Shown: positions 1-9,360 of the stretch, piece by piece
Position numbering within the stretch: position 1 is the first letter of the stretch
Layout: the number at the start of each line of letters is the position of its first letter
Origin: Lachnospiraceae bacterium
GTDB taxonomy: Bacteria; Bacillota; Clostridia; Lachnospirales; Lachnospiraceae
Reading direction: 5' to 3'
DNA length: 62,319 nt
Assembly: GCA_009911185.1 (NCBI GenBank)
Contig: QXWW01000025.1
Location: forward strand, 1-62,319
Notes under the pieces: generated by a model
Databases searched by the model: none
The model's input: the letters and a program-made list of their open reading frames with translations, nothing else
What the model was told of the DNA's origin: nothing
Program-made: the position numbers and the translations under genes

Positions 1-20
1 GAAAAGTACACTTTTTCGGA

Positions 21-647
21 TTATTTTTCTGAATATTTATGATTATCCGTCTCAAACCGCATCACTTTGTTATAAAAAGTTGATCTGGACAGGCCACATA
101 ACTCCGCTGCTTTTGTCCCGCTTATTTCCTTTTTTTTCCATAGATAGTAGACATCATCAAAATTTTCCGGAAGTGGTATCACTGGTCTTCCAAACTTTAC
201 CCCTCTCGCTTTTGCCGCTGCAATTCCCTGTGCCTGGCGCTGTCTGATATTATGACGCTCATTCTCAGCCACAAAGCTTAACACCTGCAGAACAATGTCG
301 CTCAAAAATGTCCCCATCAAATCCTTTCCCCTCCTGGTATCCAGTAAAGGCATATCCATTACTACGATATCCGACTTTTTCACTTTGGAAATATAATGCC
401 ATTGTTCCTGTATCTCTTTATAGTTTCTTCCCAGACGGTCAATAGAAGAAATATAAAGTACTGTATTTTCATTGAGTTTTCTGACCAGTCTCTTATATTG
501 CGGTCGGTTGAAATCCTTCCCGCTCTGCCTGTCCACATAAATATTTTCTGCCGGTATCTTCTTCTCTTCCATGGCAATGATCTGTCTGTCCTCATTCTGT
601 CCTATGGAGCTCACACGGCAATATCCGTAAAATATCTGCTGTTTCAT
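21..647 (-). CDS. Small serine recombinase (resolvase/invertase family)
   Basis: Site-specific recombinase of the Hin/Tn3-resolvase type, which cuts and rejoins DNA through a serine-DNA intermediate. The N-terminal catalytic domain begins YGYCRVSS, with the nucleophile serine around residue 13, followed by the SSIDRLGRN segment that carries conserved active-site residues. A linker helix leads to GVKFGRP and a short C-terminal helix-turn-helix (about residues 160-200, GTKAAELCGLSRSTFYNK). The length of 208 aa is normal for the family, so it looks intact. It stands alone beside secA: no transposase, transposon gene or cognate resolution site is visible, although the left flank is outside the window. 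It could be a transposon remnant or an invertase for a switch further left. Family assignment is secure; the role is unknown. Confidence 0.88.
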   Translation of the reverse strand: MKQQIFYGYCRVSSIGQNEDRQIIAMEEKKIPAENIYVDRQSGKDFNRPQYKRLVRKLNENTVLYISSIDRLGRNYKEIQEQWHYISKVKKSDIVVMDMPLLDTRRGKDLMGTFLSDIVLQVLSFVAENERHNIRQRQAQGIAAAKARGVKFGRPVIPLPENFDDVYYLWKKKEISGTKAAELCGLSRSTFYNKVMRFETDNHKYSEK

Positions 648-702
648 CCTTTCTTCGCTTCTCCTTTACTTCAGGTTTTATCTTTTTGTATCTTCTCCCC
701 TC

Positions 703-752
703 AAAAAAGAACCTGCAAAGTTCGCACATTGCGAACTCCACAGGTTCTTTCT
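703..752 (-). terminator. Rho-independent terminator of secA
   Basis: A near-perfect inverted repeat pairs AAAGAACCTG and AGTTCGCA with their complements around a short loop. On the minus strand it is followed by a run of six T. It lies about 60 bp downstream of the secA stop codon and also insulates secA from the recombinase gene. Confidence 0.85.
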
Positions 753-810
753 TTGGCTGCTATGGAAAATACATTCCAGCAGATCTTACTATGAAATTAT
801 TGTAACTTCT

Positions 811-3375
811 CTACTTTCTTCCGCAGCACTGTTTATATTTCTTGCCGCTGCCACAGGGACAGGGATCATTGGGGTATACCTTGGCGCTTTCCCGTTTCTT
901 AGGCCCTTTCTGTAAAGACTCGTCCCGGTTGGTTCCCGTCACCTTGGCCACCTGCTCGCGTTCTACCTTCTGCTCAATTCTCACATGGAACAGAAGACGT
1001 ACCGTATCTTCCTGGATATTGGCAATCATGCTGTCAAACATATCGTAGCCGCTCATCTTATACTCAACCAGCGGATCACGCTGACCATAGGCCTGCAAAC
1101 CGATTCCCTGGCGAAGCTGATCCATATCGTCAATATGATCCATCCATTTCCGGTCAATCACTTTCAGCAATACCACACGCTCCAGCTCACGGACTGCCTC
1201 CGGCTCTGGAAATTCTGCCTCTTTCATCTCATAAGCCTTTACTGCCTGCTCCTTCAAGCGGTGTTTCAGCTCGTTGGCCTGAATGCCTTTGACGTCTTCC
1301 GGCGTTACGGCTTTCAGGGGAATAATCGGGAGCAGAAGCTGGTTCAATTCATTCAGATCCCACTCTTCACTCTCCTGATCTGCCGAAATACAAGTATCTA
1401 CTGTATTTTCTACACGGTCCGTAATCATTTTATAAATTACATCGCGCATACTCTCGCCGTCCAGTACCCGCCGCCGTTCCGCATAGATAATCTCCCTCTG
1501 CTCATTCATTACCTGGTCATACTCAAGCAGGTTCTTACGGATTCCAAAGTTATTGCTCTCAATCTTCATCTGCGCTTTCTCTATGGCGCTGGTCAGCATC
1601 TTATGCTGAATCTGTTCATTCTCCGGCACTCCCAGAGCATTGAACATATTCATCAGTTTTTCAGAACCAAACAAACGCATCAGGTCGTCTTCTAAGGAGA
1701 TAAAAAACTGCGATTCTCCCGGATCTCCCTGGCGGCCGGAACGACCGCGGAGCTGATTATCAATTCGCCTGGATTCATGACGTTCTGTACCAATAATCTT
1801 AAGCCCTCCGGCTGCCTTGGCATTATCATCCAGCTTAATATCCGTACCACGGCCCGCCATGTTGGTAGCGATGGTAACTGCGCCGTGCACGCCCGCCTCT
1901 GCTACGATTTCCGCCTCAATCTCATGAAATTTTGCATTCAATACTTTATGCTGCACACCCCGGCGCTTCAGCATACCGCTAAGCAGCTCCGACGTCTCAA
2001 TCGTAATGGTACCCACCAGCACAGGCTGTCCCTTCTCATGGGCTTTTTCAATCTCATCGACTACCGCATGGAATTTCTCCTTCTTCGTCTTGTAGACCGC
2101 GTCCTGCAGATCCTCACGCTGTACAGGCTTGTTGGTGGGAATCTCGATAACGTCCATTCCGTAGATATCCCGGAACTCCTTCTCCTCTGTCAGCGCAGTA
2201 CCTGTCATACCGGATTTTTTCTGATACTTATTAAAGAAATTCTGGAATGTAATGGTGGCAAGGGTCTTGCTTTCCCGCTTCACCTTAACGTGTTCTTTGG
2301 CCTCAATAGCCTGATGCAGACCGTCAGAATAGCGGCGCCCCGGCATGATACGTCCGGTAAATTCATCTACAATCACTACCTTGTCATCCTGTACCACATA
2401 ATCCTGATCACGAAACATCAGATTATGCGCGCGCAGCGCAAGAATAACATTGTGCTGAATTTCCAGATTTTCCGCATCCGCAAGGTTCTCAATGCGGAAG
2501 AAATTTTCAACCTTCTTCACGCCTTCTGCGGTAAGGTTGACTACCTTGTCCTTCTCATTGACAATAAAATCCCCTGTTTCCTTCTGCTCCACACCCATAA
2601 TAGCATCCATCTTGCTAAATTCGGGCATATCCTCGCCCCGCACAAGCTGTCTGGCCAGAATATCGCATGCTTCATACAGGCTGGTGGACTTGCCGCTCTG
2701 CCCGGAAATAATCAGAGGCGTCCTTGCCTCGTCAATCAAAACTGAATCCACCTCATCAATAATAGCGTAACTCAAATCACGCTGTACAAGCTGTTCCTTA
2801 TAGATAACCATATTATCGCGCAGGTAATCAAATCCCAGCTCGTTATTCGTTACATAGGTAATATCACAGTTATAAGCCTCCCGGCGTTCGTCATTATCCA
2901 TGGAATTTAATACCACGCCAACCGTCAGCCCCAGGAATTTGTGAACCTCTCCCATCCACTCTGCATCACGTTTCGCCAGATAATCATTGACCGTGACAAT
3001 ATGGACGCCTTTTCCTTCCAAAGCATTCAGATACGCCGGAAGGGTAGATACCAGAGTCTTACCTTCACCAGTCTTCATTTCCGCAATACGTCCCTGGTGC
3101 AGAATAATACCTCCAATCAACTGTACACGGTAATGCTCCATCGAAAGCGTCCTTCTCGCCGCTTCCCGAACGGTGGCATAAGCTTCCGGAAGTATCTGGT
3201 CTAAGGTCTCGCCTTCGCCCAGCCTTTTTTTAAATTCCTTGGTCCTGTCTTTTAACTGTTCATCAGTCAGCTCCATCATAGCAGAACGGTAAGATTCAAT
3301 CTTATCTACAATAGGATATACCCTTTTTAACTCCCGTTCACTATGCGTGCCAAACATTTTACTTACAATACTCAT
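811..3375 (-). CDS. secA: Protein translocase ATPase SecA
   Basis: Motor of the general secretion pathway. It binds preproteins and drives them through SecYEG by ATP hydrolysis at the inner face of the membrane. Walker A TGEGKT is at about residues 102-107, the DEAD-like IDEVDS near 210, and the second nucleotide-binding fold and helical scaffold follow. The protein ends in the zinc/phospholipid-binding motif [13 protein letters not shown]. At 854 aa it is full length. I chose the ATG at 3375 because AGGAG sits the right distance upstream; a TTG two codons earlier is in frame but less likely. It is transcribed alone from its own promoter and has its own terminator. This is presumably the route by which the large secreted protein at 31.8-38.7 kb is exported. 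Confidence 0.98.
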   Translation of the reverse strand: MSIVSKMFGTHSERELKRVYPIVDKIESYRSAMMELTDEQLKDRTKEFKKRLGEGETLDQILPEAYATVREAARRTLSMEHYRVQLIGGIILHQGRIAEMKTGEGKTLVSTLPAYLNALEGKGVHIVTVNDYLAKRDAEWMGEVHKFLGLTVGVVLNSMDNDERREAYNCDITYVTNNELGFDYLRDNMVIYKEQLVQRDLSYAIIDEVDSVLIDEARTPLIISGQSGKSTSLYEACDILARQLVRGEDMPEFSKMDAIMGVEQKETGDFIVNEKDKVVNLTAEGVKKVENFFRIENLADAENLEIQHNVILALRAHNLMFRDQDYVVQDDKVVIVDEFTGRIMPGRRYSDGLHQAIEAKEHVKVKRESKTLATITFQNFFNKYQKKSGMTGTALTEEKEFRDIYGMDVIEIPTNKPVQREDLQDAVYKTKKEKFHAVVDEIEKAHEKGQPVLVGTITIETSELLSGMLKRRGVQHKVLNAKFHEIEAEIVAEAGVHGAVTIATNMAGRGTDIKLDDNAKAAGGLKIIGTERHESRRIDNQLRGRSGRQGDPGESQFFISLEDDLMRLFGSEKLMNMFNALGVPENEQIQHKMLTSAIEKAQMKIESNNFGIRKNLLEYDQVMNEQREIIYAERRRVLDGESMRDVIYKMITDRVENTVDTCISADQESEEWDLNELNQLLLPIIPLKAVTPEDVKGIQANELKHRLKEQAVKAYEMKEAEFPEPEAVRELERVVLLKVIDRKWMDHIDDMDQLRQGIGLQAYGQRDPLVEYKMSGYDMFDSMIANIQEDTVRLLFHVRIEQKVEREQVAKVTGTNRDESLQKGPKKRESAKVYPNDPCPCGSGKKYKQCCGRK

Positions 3376-3444
3376 ATACAATGCTCCTATATTCTACCGG
3401 CAATCTCTGCCTCACTTCTCCCGCTTATGCGGACAACTTCCTAT

Positions 3445-3473
3445 ATTGTAACACTTTCCCCTTCCATTAACAA
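3445..3473 (-). promoter_or_regulatory. Sigma-A promoter of secA
   Basis: On the minus strand, TTGTTA is followed after 17 nt by TACAAT, with a TGn extension directly before the -10. It lies about 70 bp upstream of the secA start codon. Confidence 0.7.
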
Positions 3474-3520
3474 TACTTAATACCATGAACGAATTATGAA
3501 TTTTCTATGAAATCCCCTTT

Positions 3521-3546
3521 TATACCAGGATTTTTCGTGGTATACT
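3521..3546 (+). promoter_or_regulatory. Extended -10 inside an inverted repeat, upstream of the TSCPD gene
   Basis: TATACCA and TGGTATA form a perfect 7-bp inverted repeat 10 bp apart. The right arm contains the TGGTATACT extended -10 element. The -35 is poor. The arrangement suggests a promoter under repressor control, but this is inferred from symmetry alone. A leader of about 170 nt separates it from the TSCPD start. Confidence 0.4.
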
Positions 3547-3726
3547 TTTCTACGTATGGCACCGCTTTCATATCTCTCTATTTAAGATTCAGCGTCCATA
3601 CCGAAGCCGACGGGCATGAATTTTATCATTGGCAGCATGGCGGTGCGCATTTCATTGCGGCGGCAAAATCAAGCAGACGCACATACCCCCATAACAACCA
3701 CTCTCGCAGAAGAAAGGAGATTATTT

Positions 3727-3981
3727 ATGAGCTATTTTTATAAAACCAAAGGAACCTGTTCCACAATGATCGAGGTAGAATTGGACGGCAACATCGTTAA
3801 AAACGTAAAATTTACCGGAGGATGCAACGGAAATCTGCAGGCGATTCCCCGACTGGTGCAGGGCTTGACAGTCGAACAGGTAGAACAGAAGATCAGCGGG
3901 ATTTCCTGTAATGGCAGAGGCACCTCCTGCGGAGATCAGCTTGCCAAAGCATGCCGCGCCGCTTATGAGGCGTCTCTGTAA
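3727..3981 (+). CDS. TSCPD domain-containing protein (TIGR03905 type)
   Basis: Small cytoplasmic protein of 84 aa with the TSCPD fold, which is also found at the C-terminus of some class II ribonucleotide reductases. Conserved cysteines are seen in GTCST, GGCNGN, ISCNGRGTSCG and KACRAA, matching the four-cysteine subfamily and suggesting metal binding. The start is the ATG at 3727, preceded by GAAAGGAG at ideal spacing; longer upstream readings lack a ribosome site. It is monocistronic, divergent from secA and upstream of the ORF-less transcription unit. The exact function of the stand-alone family is not known to me. Confidence 0.85.
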   Translation: MSYFYKTKGTCSTMIEVELDGNIVKNVKFTGGCNGNLQAIPRLVQGLTVEQVEQKISGISCNGRGTSCGDQLAKACRAAYEASL

Positions 3982-4058
3982 ATTGTCAGAATATTCTCAT
4001 GCTTATTTATCTTATTTCAGTTATAAGTATGTTTAATGCAGAAATTTTAAAAAAGTGG

Positions 4059-4087
4059 TTGACTTTTTTCTTTTTGTTAGATATAAT
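4059..4087 (+). promoter_or_regulatory. Strong sigma-A promoter of the ORF-less transcript
   Basis: TTGACT, exactly 17 nt, then a perfect TATAAT. This is among the best promoters in the window, yet no convincing coding sequence lies downstream for about 830 bp. Transcription would start near 4094. Confidence 0.85.
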
Positions 4088-4093
4088 AAACTC

Positions 4094-4848
4094 ATCAAAA
4101 CAAACAAAACAAATTTTACAGAACAGGAGGTACAGACCAAAGGGAACGAAATGTAACATCTCATAATTTTAAGAAAGAGAGGTACGGTCCACCAGAAAAT
4201 TAAGTTATTTTCCCTCTGACATTACAGACAGAGGTACAAGAAAAGTTTCCAAATAAATTCTTCATAGGAATTTACAAATGCAGATAACAGAATCTGAACT
4301 CCAATTAAGAAAGATTTTGAATATTCGCGAGTGGCAACCAGATTTCTGGAAGGGGAAATTACAATAAGGTTCTTCTCTCGGCTGGCAATATGAAAACTGG
4401 AATATTTCATATCGGACAGGAATGATTTATCCAAAGAGATAATTGTCACATCCTATTGAAACAGAACAGCAGATTGTATGATCAACGAAGAAGCATCCGA
4501 CCTTGTATTTTCGGAATGGAGAAATCGGCAGAACATTTCATGAATGTCAGATTTTCAGAATAAGAGCGAAGAGAATCATATTTGCAATGTAAGATTTTTG
4601 GAAAAGAATTTATCAACCTTACAGAAGAAATCAAAAGATTTTTATCTTGAAGCCCTGAATTAAATATCATAAAAGCACGTATGATTATCCAGCCGGAAAC
4701 GTTCAGATATGGATACATACAAAAATATTCAGAGGTAGCAAAATTTCAGAAAGAATACTTGAGATTTCGGAAAGAATGAGGTATAGTCCCATGGACAGCA
4801 TAGTTTAGAAGGCTGCATCTGATAAATAATATCGATGCAGCCTTTGCT
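4094..4848 (+). ncRNA. Candidate large structured non-coding RNA (~755 nt)
   Basis: This interval has a strong promoter at its left end and a 10-bp-stem terminator at its right end. Between them no frame holds a credible gene: the longest readings are short, low in complexity and lack ribosome sites. Local stems are frequent: ATATGAAA/TTTCATAT (4389-4413), TCCGA/TCGGA (about 4496-4515), TGTAAG/CTTACA (4588-4623), AAGAT-TTTT-ATCTT (4636-4649) and a two-part stem GTATG..TATCC / GGATA-CATAC (4679-4720). The motif GAGGTA recurs five times (4127, 4179, 4231, 4732, 4778). Size and organisation recall the large ornate Firmicute RNAs (OLE, ROOL, GOLLD), but I could not match it to any of them, nor to RNase P RNA, tmRNA or 6S RNA. 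Decayed coding DNA is the main alternative. Confidence 0.5.
4810..4848 (+). terminator. Terminator of the ORF-less transcript
   Basis: AGGCTGCATC and GATGCAGCCT form a perfect 10-bp stem around a 14-nt AT-rich loop. On the plus strand the stem is followed by TTGCTAT, a modest U-tract. It may also stop minus-strand transcription running out of proS. Confidence 0.65.
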
Positions 4849-4917
4849 ATATGAAAATTATTCTGCGTTCCACAACAATTCTGCAATAGAAATCACGCCT
4901 GTTTTTCAACGGAAATC

Positions 4918-6360
4918 TTAGTAAGCTTTTCCCCAGTAAATGAGTTTATGCGCTGGTTTTCCACAACATACGCAAACGTCTGATATCGCTTCCTGATCCT
5001 CTAAAGGCATACAGCGCGACGTAGCTGTTGTCTCTTCTTTGATTTTATTTTCGCATTCTACATCACCGCACCACATGGCGCGAATAAAGCCTGGCTTATG
5101 TTCCACGGCATCCTGAAACGCCGCGTAAGATTTCACATCACAGATATGGGAATCGCGATGCTCCCTGGCACGGTTATACATGTCTTTCTGGATCTCTTCC
5201 AACATTCCGCTTACAGTTTCGGATACCTGCCCCAAGGCACACTCTGTTTTTTCTCTGGTATCACGGCGAACCAATATACATTTACCGGCTTCTATGTCTT
5301 TCGGACCCAATTCTACGCGGATTGGAATCCCCCGCATTTCCTGCTCGGAAAATTTCCATCCCGGACTCTTATCACTGTCGTCCATTTTAACGCGGATATT
5401 CTCTTTTTCAAGCGTTTCTTTTATCTCTGCCGCTCGCTGCAATACACCGTCTCTATGCTGCTGGATTGGAATAACCATTACCTGGACAGGCGCAATTCTC
5501 GGAGGAAGTACCAGACCAGAGTCGTCCCCATGTACCATAATAATCGCTCCAATCAGACGCGTTGTCATTCCCCAGGAAGTCTGATGCACATATTGCAGCT
5601 TATTATCCCGGTCTGTATACTGGATGCCAAACGCCTTGGCAAAACCATCGCCAAAGTTATGGCTGGTACCGGACTGCAGCGCCTTACCGTCATGCATCAA
5701 TGCCTCAATCGTATAGGTAGACTCTGCCCCTGCAAATTTCTCTTTTTCCGTCTTCTTTCCGCGAATTACCGGCATCGCCAGAACTTCCTCACAAAAATCC
5801 GCATACAGATTCAGCATTTGAATCGTACGTGCCTCTGCTTCCTCTGCAGTCGCATGGGCTGTGTGCCCCTCCTGCCATAAAAATTCTCTGGAACGCAAGA
5901 ACGGTCTTGTCTCCTTCTCCCAGCGAACCACGGAACACCATTGATTATAACATTTTGGCAGGTCACGGTATGACTGAATATCATTTGCATAAAAATCACA
6001 GAACAATGTCTCTGAGGTAGGTCTGACGCACATTCTCTCCTGCAATGGATTTATTCCTCCATGAGTCACCCATGCAACCTCCGGTGCAAACCCTTCCACA
6101 TGATCTTTTTCCTTCTGCAGCAAACTTTCGGGAATGAACATCGGCATATACACATTTTCCACACCTGTTTCCTTAAATCTGCGATCCAGTTCATTTTGAA
6201 TATTCTCCCAGATTGCATATCCTGCCGGTTTAATTACCATACAGCCTTTCACGCTGGAATAATCAATAAGTCCTGCTTTTTTTACTACGTCTGTGTACCA
6301 CTGTGCAAAATCCACATCCATAGATGTAATGGCTTCTACCAGTTTCTTGTCTTTTGCCAT
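4918..6360 (-). CDS. proS: Prolyl-tRNA synthetase, type 3 (archaeal/eukaryote-like)
   Basis: Charges tRNA-Pro with proline in the cytoplasm. It is a class II synthetase of 480 aa without the editing insertion of the longer bacterial type. Class II features include the [12 protein letters not shown] segment and the [19 protein letters not shown] motif 2 region. The anticodon-binding domain follows, then a C-terminal zinc-binding region (CENKIKEE...CVCCGKPA) ending in WGKAY, with the terminal tyrosine typical of type 3 enzymes. It is monocistronic behind a T-box leader with its own strong promoter, so expression should rise when uncharged tRNA-Pro accumulates. Confidence 0.97.
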   Translation of the reverse strand: MAKDKKLVEAITSMDVDFAQWYTDVVKKAGLIDYSSVKGCMVIKPAGYAIWENIQNELDRRFKETGVENVYMPMFIPESLLQKEKDHVEGFAPEVAWVTHGGINPLQERMCVRPTSETLFCDFYANDIQSYRDLPKCYNQWCSVVRWEKETRPFLRSREFLWQEGHTAHATAEEAEARTIQMLNLYADFCEEVLAMPVIRGKKTEKEKFAGAESTYTIEALMHDGKALQSGTSHNFGDGFAKAFGIQYTDRDNKLQYVHQTSWGMTTRLIGAIIMVHGDDSGLVLPPRIAPVQVMVIPIQQHRDGVLQRAAEIKETLEKENIRVKMDDSDKSPGWKFSEQEMRGIPIRVELGPKDIEAGKCILVRRDTREKTECALGQVSETVSGMLEEIQKDMYNRAREHRDSHICDVKSYAAFQDAVEHKPGFIRAMWCGDVECENKIKEETTATSRCMPLEDQEAISDVCVCCGKPAHKLIYWGKAY

Positions 6361-6396
6361 AATTTTACTCCTTTCCTGAACAAGACGGATAATTCA

Positions 6397-6640
6397 AAAA
6401 CCGCCGGGAACCGAATCCCCAAAGGGACCGGTATTCCGGCGGTACCACCCTGATTAATGTACATGACATTCTCTCATATGCCTTAACGCGGCAGGACGGC
6501 GTACTCTCATACGCAGCTCCAAGGCGGGTTCCGAATACTGGTATGGAAAATCTCTCACCTGCGATTTCCTCTCTGTGCATCTTCCTATCCGTACTGTTCC
6601 TCTTCATCACCTATTATGATATATCTCATTTTTTCTGGTA
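6397..6640 (-). ncRNA. T-box leader controlling proS
   Basis: Read on the minus strand, the leader carries the T-box sequence AGGGTGGTACCGC (near 6439-6452), which pairs with the acceptor end of uncharged tRNA. Downstream, CCGCCGG..TTCCCGGCGG forms a terminator stem followed by a T-run (6396-6443), mutually exclusive with the antiterminator. The 5' part has the GAAGAGGAACAGTACGG stem I start and an AGAGAG/GGTGAGAG region. A proline CCC or CCG specifier is plausible at GAACCCGCC (about 6524-6533) but I could not fold stem I to prove it. The neighbouring gene makes tRNA-Pro the expected ligand. Confidence 0.88.
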
Positions 6641-6646
6641 ATGGTT

Positions 6647-6675
6647 ATTCTATGATATATATTGCAAAATGTCAA
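6647..6675 (-). promoter_or_regulatory. Sigma-A promoter of the T-box/proS unit
   Basis: Consensus TTGACA, 17 nt, TAGAAT on the minus strand, placing the transcript start at about 6640, just before stem I of the T-box. Confidence 0.85.
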
Positions 6676-6756
6676 GCAAATTTCGATTTGAATTATTTTA
6701 TTTTTACAGGTGCTGACACTATTTCCTTGTGCAAAAATATCTTAACGCAATTATTT

Positions 6757-7788
6757 TTAGATTGTCAGGTAGATTTCTTTTATTAAAATATAGGACAGGG
6801 GACCCAGTGCAAATCCCCATAAACCATAAATTCCAAGACCTACATACATGCTGACAATCACTGACAGGGGATGCATACCCAGCTTATTTCCCACAAGTTT
6901 CGGCTCTAAAATTTCTCTCATAAGAGTGCATATGGTATAGATTACCGTGTAAATGGCTGCCAGCATATATTTTCCCTGCAAAAGCTCAAACAATGCCCAA
7001 GGAACAAAAATTGTTCCCGTACCCAAAAAGGGCATGGCATCACAGACTCCTATCCCGCAGCCTGCCAGCAAGGCGTACTTATTTCCGGAAAAGTACAGCC
7101 CGGCGACGCACACTGCTGTAATGATAAACATTATGATGATCTGCGCCTTAATATACGCCCCTCCTGCTTCATAAGTTTTCCGGCACACTTTTAAGCTGAT
7201 CTGTCCAATTGGATGGCGCTCCATGGCAGACCGTATTTTCTTGTAGTCCTTTAAAATCAAAACGGTACTGATAATTACAACAAAACAAATTCCGACACAG
7301 ATAAACGCACTTCTTGCAGAGGAAATTGTTCCATTCATCAATACCGGAACCATACTGGTCTTTACATGCCGCAGCAAGCCCGGAAGCTGTTTCTCCACGC
7401 CTGCCTGAATCGTCTGCGCCTGTATTCCGGTCATCACTTCCACCTGACTGCAGCAATCACTGAAAAATGACTGCGCCTGACGTTTATATTCCTCAAAATT
7501 TTCAGCCACATTTACAAACTGTTCAAACAGTGTTTTCAGGAAAAAAATCAACAGCGCTGCGAGCAGCAGAAACAGCAGTCCTACCAGCAGTGAAGACCAT
7601 ATGCTTCTTTTTCCTCTTAACTTTTTTTCTAATTTTTCAATCAGCGGATTCATAAGCTTTGCCAGCAAAAAAGATATAAAAAAGGGAACTACCAATGGCA
7701 GCAGCCAACGGATACATACGTAAACTACCAGTGTAATTCCCAGAATTTTTCCTATCTTCCGCCCACTTTCTTTCACTTCATTCTTCAT
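6757..7788 (-). CDS. AI-2E family transporter / YtvI-like membrane permease
   Basis: Polytopic inner-membrane protein of 343 aa with the family layout: two N-terminal hydrophobic hairpins (about residues 15-45 and 60-90), a soluble middle (about 95-145), then a cluster of membrane segments up to the C-terminus. The C-terminal motif MREILEPKLVGNKLGMHPL is a family hallmark. Members are variously tied to autoinducer or ion export; the clostridial members closest in length are the YtvI sporulation proteins. No strong ribosome site precedes the chosen ATG, so the start is less certain. An extended -10 (TGGTATAAT on the minus strand, 7816-7821) lies about 30 bp upstream. Confidence 0.85.
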   Translation of the reverse strand: MKNEVKESGRKIGKILGITLVVYVCIRWLLPLVVPFFISFLLAKLMNPLIEKLEKKLRGKRSIWSSLLVGLLFLLLAALLIFFLKTLFEQFVNVAENFEEYKRQAQSFFSDCCSQVEVMTGIQAQTIQAGVEKQLPGLLRHVKTSMVPVLMNGTISSARSAFICVGICFVVIISTVLILKDYKKIRSAMERHPIGQISLKVCRKTYEAGGAYIKAQIIIMFIITAVCVAGLYFSGNKYALLAGCGIGVCDAMPFLGTGTIFVPWALFELLQGKYMLAAIYTVIYTICTLMREILEPKLVGNKLGMHPLSVIVSMYVGLGIYGLWGFALGPLSYILIKEIYLTI

Positions 7789-7815
7789 GAAATCAGTATG
7801 TGCGGATTTCTGTTT

Positions 7816-7824
7816 ATTATACCA
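7816..7824 (-). promoter_or_regulatory. Extended -10 promoter of the AI-2E/YtvI gene
   Basis: TGGTATAAT on the minus strand with a poor -35 region. It lies only about 30 bp from the start codon, which would leave a very short leader. Confidence 0.5.
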
Positions 7825-7932
7825 TAATTAATTTCTTCTAAAAACCCTGATGGCCATTCCTGCCTGCGGGCCGCTCCCCAGAGCATATGATACCGTAAAA
7901 ACGTTTTCCGCTTGCGGGACTCCTCAGGGCAA

Positions 7933-8667
7933 TTATACCGTAAATTCCATATTTCTGCCGTCCCTGGGATGGCAAAACGCAATTTTTACAGCGCACAATG
8001 CCACTGGAAGATACTCCCGGGAACTATTGGGATTATATTTCTTATCCCCCACCAGAGGGTGTCCTGCATGTGCCATTTGCACGCGGATCTGATGATGCCG
8101 TCCGGTTTCCAGCTTTATTTGAATCAGGCTTACCTCATTCTCCCTCTGACTGCGCCAATAGGCGGAAAAAATTCTTCTCCCCTCCTGCTGCAATCTGCTC
8201 AGGCTATGTTCTGCTTCCCCTGAATAAACCTGCAGGGGCTGCCATACTTCTATCACCTCATAAGAGAGTTTCGCCTGTTTTGCTCCTGGCGTCGATTGAG
8301 AAACCACACGAGAAGTATTGCTCCGTCCTTCACGAAGCAGATAATCTTCCAAAACAGCGGATGATTCTTGAAATATTCCTTCCGCCAGCGCCATATAACA
8401 TTTATCCATGCTTCTTTCTCTGGACTGGCGGCTTAAATTTGCAGCGGCATCCTGATTTCTGGCAAATACCATAACCCCCTCCACCGGCTGGTCCAGACGG
8501 TGGACCACATAAACCTGTGTATTATCCCCCCGCTCTGCAAAGTAATTCCGCAGAAGACTTACCATATCCTGACGCCCCGCCTTTGACGTCTGCACCGGAA
8601 CACCGGCCGCTTTATAACAGACTGCCAGATCTTTATCCTGATAAATAACTTGTATATTTTTCTTCAT
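7933..8667 (-). CDS. RluA-family RNA pseudouridine synthase
   Basis: Converts uridine to pseudouridine in rRNA or tRNA. The catalytic motif HRLDQPVEGVMVFA is present, with the nucleophilic aspartate at residue 59, and the second family motif GRHHQIRVQMAHAGHPLVGD is near residue 195. At 244 aa it lacks the N-terminal S4 domain of RluC/RluD, so it is the short RluA/TruC-like form; the target base cannot be told. Its ATG lies 3 bp after the response-regulator stop codon, so it is the third gene of the kinase-regulator operon. That pairing of a modification enzyme with a two-component system is odd and may only reflect read-through. Confidence 0.92.
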   Translation of the reverse strand: MKKNIQVIYQDKDLAVCYKAAGVPVQTSKAGRQDMVSLLRNYFAERGDNTQVYVVHRLDQPVEGVMVFARNQDAAANLSRQSRERSMDKCYMALAEGIFQESSAVLEDYLLREGRSNTSRVVSQSTPGAKQAKLSYEVIEVWQPLQVYSGEAEHSLSRLQQEGRRIFSAYWRSQRENEVSLIQIKLETGRHHQIRVQMAHAGHPLVGDKKYNPNSSREYLPVALCAVKIAFCHPRDGRNMEFTV

Positions 8668-8670
8668 GCC

Positions 8671-9360
8671 TTAAACCTTAAACCGGTAACCTACCCCCCA
8701 AATCGTCTCAATATACTGGGGCTTGGCCGTGTTCATTTCAATCTTCTCGCGTATCTTCTTAATATGCACCGTTACAGTTGCAATATCCCCCACAGATTCC
8801 AAATCCCAAATCTTACTGAACAGCTCTTCTTTGCTGAACACACGGTTAGGATTCTGCGCCAAAAACGCCAAAAGATCAAATTCTTTGGTGGTAAACTGCT
8901 TCTCCTCCTCATTAATCCACACCCGGCGCGCTGTCTTATCTATTTTCAGACCACGTATCTCAATGATGTCATTTTCCTGAACACTGCTGTTAATCAGGCG
9001 TTCATATCTGGAAAGATGCGCCTTCACCCTGGCAACCAGCTCGCTGGGAGAAAAAGGTTTGGTGATATAGTCGTCAGCCCCCAGTCCCAGTCCCCGGATT
9101 TTATCAATATCATCCTTTTTCGCCGATACCATCAAAATCGGTGTATTCTTATTCTCACGGATGCTTTTGCAGATTTCAAATCCATCTACGCCTGGCAGCA
9201 TCAGATCCAGGATAAACATATCAAATTCCTCGCTCAGCGCCCTGGCAAGACCCCGATTGCCATTATTCTCGATTTCCACAGAAAACCCACTGAGCTCCAG
9301 ATAATCTTTCTCCAAATCAGCAATTGCCACTTCGTCCTCAATAATCAATACTTTACTCAA
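8671..9360 (-). CDS. OmpR/PhoB-family response regulator
   Basis: DNA-binding output of a two-component system (229 aa). The receiver domain has the acidic pair in IIEDE, the phospho-acceptor Asp52 in FILDLMLPG and the lysine in ITKPFS. A winged-helix domain ends IETIWGVGYRFKV. I chose the TTG at 9360: AGGAGG sits 7 nt upstream, whereas the longer ATG reading would lie inside the kinase gene. The TTG overlaps the kinase stop as TTGA, so translation is probably coupled. The order is kinase first, regulator second, the reverse of most such operons. Confidence 0.93.
   Translation of the reverse strand: MSKVLIIEDEVAIADLEKDYLELSGFSVEIENNGNRGLARALSEEFDMFILDLMLPGVDGFEICKSIRENKNTPILMVSAKKDDIDKIRGLGLGADDYITKPFSPSELVARVKAHLSRYERLINSSVQENDIIEIRGLKIDKTARRVWINEEEKQFTTKEFDLLAFLAQNPNRVFSKEELFSKIWDLESVGDIATVTVHIKKIREKIEMNTAKPQYIETIWGVGYRFKV

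Noticed and set aside
4151-4156. ATGTAA start-stop codon pair after AGGAGG in the candidate RNA
   Set aside because: The AGGAGG is about 21 nt away, too far to direct initiation; probably chance.
4222-4718. Minus-strand ORFs of 75 and 78 codons inside the ORF-less transcript
   Set aside because: No ribosome site, odd composition, and they run against a strong promoter-terminator pair.
4094-4848. RNase P RNA, tmRNA, SRP RNA or a group I/II intron
   Set aside because: The conserved cores of these RNAs (for example GAGGAAAGTCC of RNase P or the tmRNA ends) are missing.
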